Assembly (NCBI GenBank): GCA_026709535.1
Contig: JAPOST010000159.1
Span: forward strand, 1 to 41,301
Source: Rhodospirillaceae bacterium
GTDB lineage: Bacteria > Pseudomonadota > Alphaproteobacteria > Bin65
Direction of reading: 5' to 3'
Length of the DNA stretch: 41,301 nt
Shown here: piece by piece, positions 37,493-41,301 of the stretch
Position numbering within the stretch: position 1 is the stretch's first letter
How the letters are laid out: every line of letters starts with the position of its first letter
Notes under the pieces: model-generated
What the model was told of the DNA's origin: nothing
Databases searched by the model: none
Seen by the model: only the letters and a program-made list of their open reading frames with translations
Made by a program: the position numbers and the translations under genes

Positions 37493-37894
37493 ATGGTCAT
37501 GAAAATCAGCGATGTTGCCCGACAAACCGGCCTGACGGTCAAATCGATTCGGTACTATGAGAATATCGGGTTGATCCCGCCACCGAGCCGTACCCAGGCT
37601 GGCTATCGGGTCTTTTCCCCGAAGGACCTGCATCGCCTGCATTTTATTCGGCGCGCCCGGAGCCTTGGCTTCGGCGTCGAAGAGTGCCGTCAGTTACTGT
37701 CGCTTTACGATGACCGGTCGCGGGCCAGCGCGGATGTCAAATCAGTTGCACTGAACCGGATATCGGATATTGACCACAAAATTGCCGCACTTGAAGACAT
37801 GCGTCGAATTCTCACCGACCTGGCCGATCAGTGTCAGGGCGACGACCGGCCGGACTGTCCCATTCTGGCTGATATTGCGAGGGTCAGCACATGA
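37493..37894 (+). CDS. cueR: Copper-responsive MerR-family regulator CueR
   Basis: 133 residues from ATG 37493, or 131 from ATG 37499; the first has better spacing to GGGAG, the second matches the family start MKISDVA. The N-terminal winged helix (DVARQTGLTVKSIRYYENIGLIPPPSR) is typical of MerR. The metal loop has two cysteines eight residues apart, CQGDDRPDC; counting from 37499 they are C112 and C120, the same numbers as in E. coli CueR, which binds Cu(I)/Ag(I)/Au(I). SADV near residue 77 also fits CueR rather than zinc or mercury regulators. The expected target is the operator upstream of copA. Confidence 0.93.
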   Translation: MVMKISDVARQTGLTVKSIRYYENIGLIPPPSRTQAGYRVFSPKDLHRLHFIRRARSLGFGVEECRQLLSLYDDRSRASADVKSVALNRISDIDHKIAALEDMRRILTDLADQCQGDDRPDCPILADIARVST

Positions 37895-38429
37895 TCTGGC
37901 ACGTGGCGACCATGCTGGCTGAGCCGGCGCTCCTTTCGGGAATCGTGGCCATGCCCAGGACTGCTCGGGATCCAGTACCGGTACCAAACTGTATCGTCCA
38001 GGAACGGATGGACGCGATGAAATTTCCAGCCACAGCGTTTGTGCGCATCACGGAAATTCTGTGAACCTGAAACCCGCCGCCCCCTGAGCATCTCACAACC
38101 TTTGTGAGCAGTGCGGCACCCGAATGGCGGCACGCGGACGCCGTGCTCGAGCGATTGCCAGAAGGGTTCAGGTTCGGGACGCGTCCCGAGGGGGCTTGCC
38201 CAAAGTCTGACAGGACAGCAGGTCTTTGAAGCGGCGGCGCAGAGGATCGAGACTCCTACCGGTCGAATTTGTTGGCATGGCGCATGTCAGGCGCAATATG
38301 GCTGGAAGAAATGGCAGGACACAATTACTGTCAGGTCATGAGAAGGCTGCTGCGTCACGAAGTTTCCTCCTCTGCCAACACTTGGTGCAGCTATACCTGC
38401 CAACGCCCGACCAAGAGTTGCTTGCCGCG
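37895..38429. other. Intergenic region with a 17-base palindrome
   Basis: 535 bases between cueR and the diheme cytochrome gene. No intact gene is recognised. The only notable structure is the palindrome at 38092-38108. The promoter of the cytochrome gene should lie to its right. Confidence 0.45.
38092..38108. repeat. Short palindrome, possible operator
   Basis: CTCACAA (38092-38098) and TTGTGAG (38102-38108) form a perfect seven-base inverted repeat with a three-base spacer. It lies about 320 bases upstream of the cytochrome gene. It could be a regulator site or chance; no T-run makes it a terminator. Confidence 0.35.
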
Positions 38430-39350
38430 ATGCGTCTGATCAATATTCTGCTGTTATTCGGCTCGCTTGCCGCCATTGCAGCCTGCATACCGGCCTATTT
38501 TTCCATTCTGGTCTGGAAAGCTCCCGAGGTTTTGCAGGACGCAGCCGCGCCTGATCCCACAAAAGGAGCCTATATTTTCGCCATGGCCGGCTGCGCTGGC
38601 TGTCATACCGGGAAGGGTGGCAAGCCGCTGGCGGGCGGGCGCGAGATCAAGTCGCCCTTCGGCGTTTTCGTGTCGCCCAACATCACGCCGGACACCAAGA
38701 CCGGAATCGGCGGCTGGTCCGAAACTGACTTCATTCGGGCGATGACCATCGGCTTGTCGCCGGAAGGTCGCCACTATTACCCAGCATTTCCTTATACGTC
38801 GTACACACAGATGACGTTGGCAGACATTCGCGACCTGTGGGCACACCTGAAAACGTTTCCGCCGGTCGCCAGCGTCAACAGGCAGCACAAACTGAACTTT
38901 CCCTTTTCGATACGACCCGGTGTGGGTCTGTGGAAACTGTTATTCCTGGATGAGGGCCGATACCGCCCGAATCCTGCCAAATCCAAGGCATGGAACCGCG
39001 GTGCGTATATCGTCTCTGGTCCGGCTCACTGTGGCGAATGCCATACCCGCCGCAACATTCTGGGCGGGCTGCGCAATAGCGTGCAACTCGCTGGTTCTCC
39101 CGGCTGGGGCGACGGCGAGAGGAAGGACGGCGCTGCGCCCAACATCACGCCGCATCAGGAAGGAGGTATAGGAAAATGGAGCGCCGACGAGGTCGTTTTC
39201 GCCTTGCAGACAGGGGTCACGCCTACGGGCGACGTTATCGGTGGAGAGATGGGCGAAGTGATTTCCAACAGCACCGCCAAGCTGACAGATGAAGATCGAC
39301 GGGCCATCGTGGGTTTCTTGCGCAGCCTGCCACCGAAAGCACTGGAGTGA
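38430..39350 (+). CDS. Membrane-anchored diheme cytochrome c
   Basis: 307 residues from ATG 38430. The N terminus has a hydrophobic segment (residues 3-28) without a clear cleavage site, so it probably anchors the protein in the inner membrane facing the periplasm. Two haem sites are visible: C55-A-G-C58-H59 and C201-G-E-C204-H205. Met ligands could be in PAFPYTSYTQMT and in the second domain. Diheme cytochromes of this kind are electron-transfer subunits of membrane alcohol, aldehyde or gluconate dehydrogenases, or free-standing electron carriers. No dehydrogenase partner is adjacent. The longer open frame from 38226 lacks similarity and is rejected. Confidence 0.9.
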   Translation: MRLINILLLFGSLAAIAACIPAYFSILVWKAPEVLQDAAAPDPTKGAYIFAMAGCAGCHTGKGGKPLAGGREIKSPFGVFVSPNITPDTKTGIGGWSETDFIRAMTIGLSPEGRHYYPAFPYTSYTQMTLADIRDLWAHLKTFPPVASVNRQHKLNFPFSIRPGVGLWKLLFLDEGRYRPNPAKSKAWNRGAYIVSGPAHCGECHTRRNILGGLRNSVQLAGSPGWGDGERKDGAAPNITPHQEGGIGKWSADEVVFALQTGVTPTGDVIGGEMGEVISNSTAKLTDEDRRAIVGFLRSLPPKALE

Positions 39351-40265
39351 AGCTTGGAAAAGCCGTCCGGCACTATCTTGATGCCGCCCGCGAATGCGAA
39401 GGCATGGCCAAGCAAGGTGCGTCGGGTGTGTGAACCACGCGCCGAAGGGCGTCCCGATTGCGCTTCCTGGCCGCATAAGCTGTCGGGCGATGAAAGCCGT
39501 TGTGCAATCGGCATTTAGCCCGAGCGGCGCTTGAGCGGCAGCGCCCGCCGCGCACTTGCGGAGACAGTTCCCGAACCGCCGCGCGGCTTCCAAGCGGCAC
39601 TATAGGAAGCACGAGGTAACAGATCAATGCGTGGAGTCGTGCGCGCCGGCAGCGTCGTTCACTTGGCCTGCCATGTCGGCGGCGGTGCGGACTCGCGCGT
39701 TACCGCCACGCCGCAGCGGTCACCGCAGATGTTCCCGGAGCGCAGGATCGGGCCGTGCACACGTTACCGCTCCGCAGAGTCGTCGCCAGTCGCGACGGCC
39801 TGAGGCGTTTGCGCTGTTGTGGCTGGGTTGATTTACAAGGCCCTCAGCGCGGCCCGAGATTTTTGATACCCCGTTGGGGTGGTTGATATAGGCGGATTGA
39901 GGTTTGACGCGGGGTGTGTTTCGGCGATTTTCACCCCATGCCCGCGGTTGCGGCTTTGCGTTTCGCCTTCGCCGTTGTTGCGCCCGGTCATTGTGCGTAT
40001 CCTTGGTCGGGTGAAGGGGACGGCGGCAGCGCCTCTCTCGCAGGCGCCAGCCGCCGCCCTGCTTCCGGCCAGACATCTCCTCTCTCTGGAGCAGGGTGAA
40101 GCGGCGGCGCGAATCAACGGCGGTCTTCTCGACGGCTATACGGATATCGGCGGGCGCGGTGCCCGCGCTAGCCGGCCTCATCGGCCGGGGCGTGTTGCGG
40201 CGGCATCTTGATTGCACCGCAATCGCATATGGAATACGACTGACCTGCAAACAGGAAACACGGCC
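39351..40265. other. 915-base region without a recognised gene, very G+C-rich
   Basis: The stretch between the cytochrome gene and the FitA-type antitoxin holds many overlapping open frames on both strands, as expected from its high G+C content, and none is recognised. A small hairpin CCCC-GTT-GGGG lies near 39874-39884. From about 39840 onwards the sequence looks different from the core genes and may be repeated or imported DNA. I cannot confirm this without a genome comparison. Confidence 0.4.
40210..40224. promoter_or_regulatory. Palindrome upstream of the FitA-type gene
   Basis: GATTGC (40210-40215) and GCAATC (40219-40224) form a perfect six-base inverted repeat with a three-base spacer, 41 bases before the antitoxin ATG. 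FitA-type antitoxins bind palindromes in their own promoter, so this is a candidate operator. Confidence 0.45.
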
Positions 40266-40511
40266 ATGGCGAGCATCACGATCCGCAATCTCGACGACGA
40301 TGTGAAGACACGTCTGCGCGTGCGGGCCGCGGAACATCATCGCTCGATGGAGGAAGAAGCGCGCATCATCCTGGGCGACGCGGTGAACGACCGGCGGGCC
40401 GCGCCCCGCGACCTCGCGAAGTTCACCCGCGAGTGCTTCGCGCCGTTGGGCGGCGTCGAGCTGGAGCTTCCTGCACGGGTCGCGATGCGCGAGCCGCCGG
40501 ACTTCTCCTGA
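40266..40511 (+). CDS. FitA-like ribbon-helix-helix antitoxin
   Basis: 81 residues. The N terminus ASITIRNLDDDVKTRLRVRAAEHHRSMEEEARIIL is the ribbon-helix-helix DNA-binding domain of FitA/VapB-type antitoxins. The C-terminal part (about 50-81) would wrap the toxin. ATG 40266 has AGGAAA upstream. In complete modules a PIN-domain toxin (FitB/VapC) follows immediately; here only a broken one does. An orphan antitoxin may still repress its promoter or neutralise other toxins; this is inference. Confidence 0.9.
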   Translation: MASITIRNLDDDVKTRLRVRAAEHHRSMEEEARIILGDAVNDRRAAPRDLAKFTRECFAPLGGVELELPARVAMREPPDFS

Positions 40512-40520
40512 GCCGACCGG

Positions 40521-40660
40521 ATGTATGTCATAGACACACACGTTGTAGAAAATGCTCCGTAAATCCATAACCGACTAATATAAAACACGTTTTTTAAGTT
40601 TCCCGTTGGACCGGCTCGAGCTCCGCAAGCATCCAGAGAGCGATCGGGATCCGAAACCGC
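40521..40660 (+). pseudogene. Disrupted FitB/VapC PIN-domain toxin remnant
   Basis: Nine bases after the antitoxin stop, ATG 40521 begins MYVIDTHVVENAP and stops at TAA 40560. MYVIDTxVV is the PIN-domain start of VapC/FitB toxins, where the Asp is a metal ligand. About 60 bases later, past an A+T-rich insert-like stretch (about 40548-40610), the reading ELRKHPESDRDPK (from about 40618) resembles the usual continuation xSELRKxPxxDP. No further toxin sequence is recognised. I infer that a small insertion and later loss destroyed the toxin. Confidence 0.6.
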
Positions 40661-40879
40661 CCGTGGCAATGCCCTCCGGTTGCAGGACGTCCCAAAGTTT
40701 GGCGCCGCCCTGACCTCGGCGGGGGCCTTCCCGGACGCGGCTGGAGAACGCCGGGCGCGTTGACGGCTGCGCCTAGCGGCCGGTGTCGGCGCCGCCGCAC
40801 GACAGCGCGCGCCCGGGCCGGAACGGCGGGACGTTGCCGGATTTCCCCGAACCGTCCGCTTTGAATACTCCGCCGGCCC

Positions 40880-41301
40880 CGCCTTCCACCGTGGGACCCT
40901 CGACGGGTGTTCGACGGGATCCGGTCCCTGCTGTCGTCGGGGTGCCGGTGGCGGCGCAGGCCGCCCTGTCGTCCGCCGTTCATTTCTGCGCCTGGCGCAA
41001 TGACGGGACCCTGGCACGGGCGCAGGAGCGATCATCGACAGTCCATCGGTGAAGACGACGGAAAGCGGCGGGCCTTCGGGGTCCGATGCGGGCAAGAAGA
41101 TCAGGGGACGGAAGCGGCACATCGCGGTGGACGTGGAAGGGAGCCCGATCGTCCCCCGCCGACGTGCAGGCTCGGGAGGTCTCGAAGGTGTTTGCCGATG
41201 GCGGGACCAGGGGCAGCACGCTGCGTGACCGGCTGAAGGAACTCACGCTTCCGGACATTCCGGAGATCGCGGGAAAGTCCGAGGGTCGTGGCGCGGACCT
41301 T
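40880..41301 (+). pseudogene. IS5-family transposase remnant, runs off the right edge
   Basis: Pieces of an IS5-family (IS427-like) DDE transposase appear in several plus-strand frames: RRVFDGIRSLLSSGCRWR (about 40900-40953), then [10 protein letters not shown], then [14 protein letters not shown] (about 41028-41069) with [19 protein letters not shown], then [19 protein letters not shown] (about 41190-41246). The first catalytic Asp region is IIDS, and the second is FADGG. The frames are not continuous and one part between them is missing, so the gene is decayed. No terminal inverted repeat or target duplication could be identified because the right end is outside the window. Confidence 0.75.

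Noticed and set aside
38226-38429. N-terminal extension of the diheme cytochrome frame
   Set aside because: The extension is basic and lacks similarity, while ATG 38430 starts directly before the membrane anchor.

Overview
The window looks like chromosomal DNA of a free-living or host-associated alphaproteobacterium. This is inferred from the gene families present (HspQ, YggT next to FolD, cytochrome c556, NnrU, phytanoyl-CoA dioxygenases, FadN-type beta-oxidation), from the fairly high G+C content by eye, and from frequent GTG and TTG starts. No 16S rRNA gene or other species marker is present, so I do not go below class level. Most of the window is ordinary metabolism. No phage, CRISPR array or origin was seen.

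Left part (1-12.2 kb). A run of minus-strand genes: a short-chain dehydrogenase, a PLP-dependent ornithine/lysine-type decarboxylase, NADP-isocitrate dehydrogenase, a nitroreductase and a LOG-type nucleotide hydrolase. Then come a plus-strand cytochrome c556, a minus-strand BolA, a phytanoyl-CoA dioxygenase-like oxygenase and tRNA-Ala(CGC). These are followed by plus-strand yggT, an eroded DUF167 remnant and folD. An nnrU gene carries an in-frame TAG, and argG lies convergent to it.

Middle (12.2-18.2 kb). A D-cysteine desulfhydrase/ACC-deaminase-like pseudogene, broken by several frameshifts, lies directly upstream of an intact three-gene set: a glutamine-synthetase-like ligase, a Rieske dioxygenase alpha subunit and its beta subunit. 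This set resembles the core of aniline-type degradation systems, in which an amine is first gamma-glutamylated and then dioxygenated. It is followed by a terminator-like hairpin and an orphan PD-(D/E)XK nuclease-like gene.

18.2-31.1 kb. A fatty-acid beta-oxidation operon (thiolase, FadN-type dehydrogenase/hydratase, acyl-CoA dehydrogenase). Then hspQ, an alpha/beta hydrolase, pgk, a second 3-hydroxyacyl-CoA dehydrogenase, an aminotransferase and an FkbM-type methyltransferase.

31.1-39.4 kb. A MarR regulator with a palindrome at its promoter overlaps a 4-hydroxyphenylacetate-3-hydroxylase-family monooxygenase gene, and a DUF123 GIY-YIG-like gene follows. Next is a small membrane protein. A copper module follows: a MerR-type operator, a copper P-type ATPase and cueR. 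A membrane-anchored diheme cytochrome c closes the region.

39.4-41.3 kb. A very G+C-rich, low-coding tail with an intact FitA-type antitoxin, a disrupted FitB/VapC toxin remnant and a decayed IS5-family transposase that runs off the right edge.

By my gene boundaries about a quarter of the window lies outside intact genes, and at least four genes are recognisably broken. Gene decay is therefore a recurring theme.
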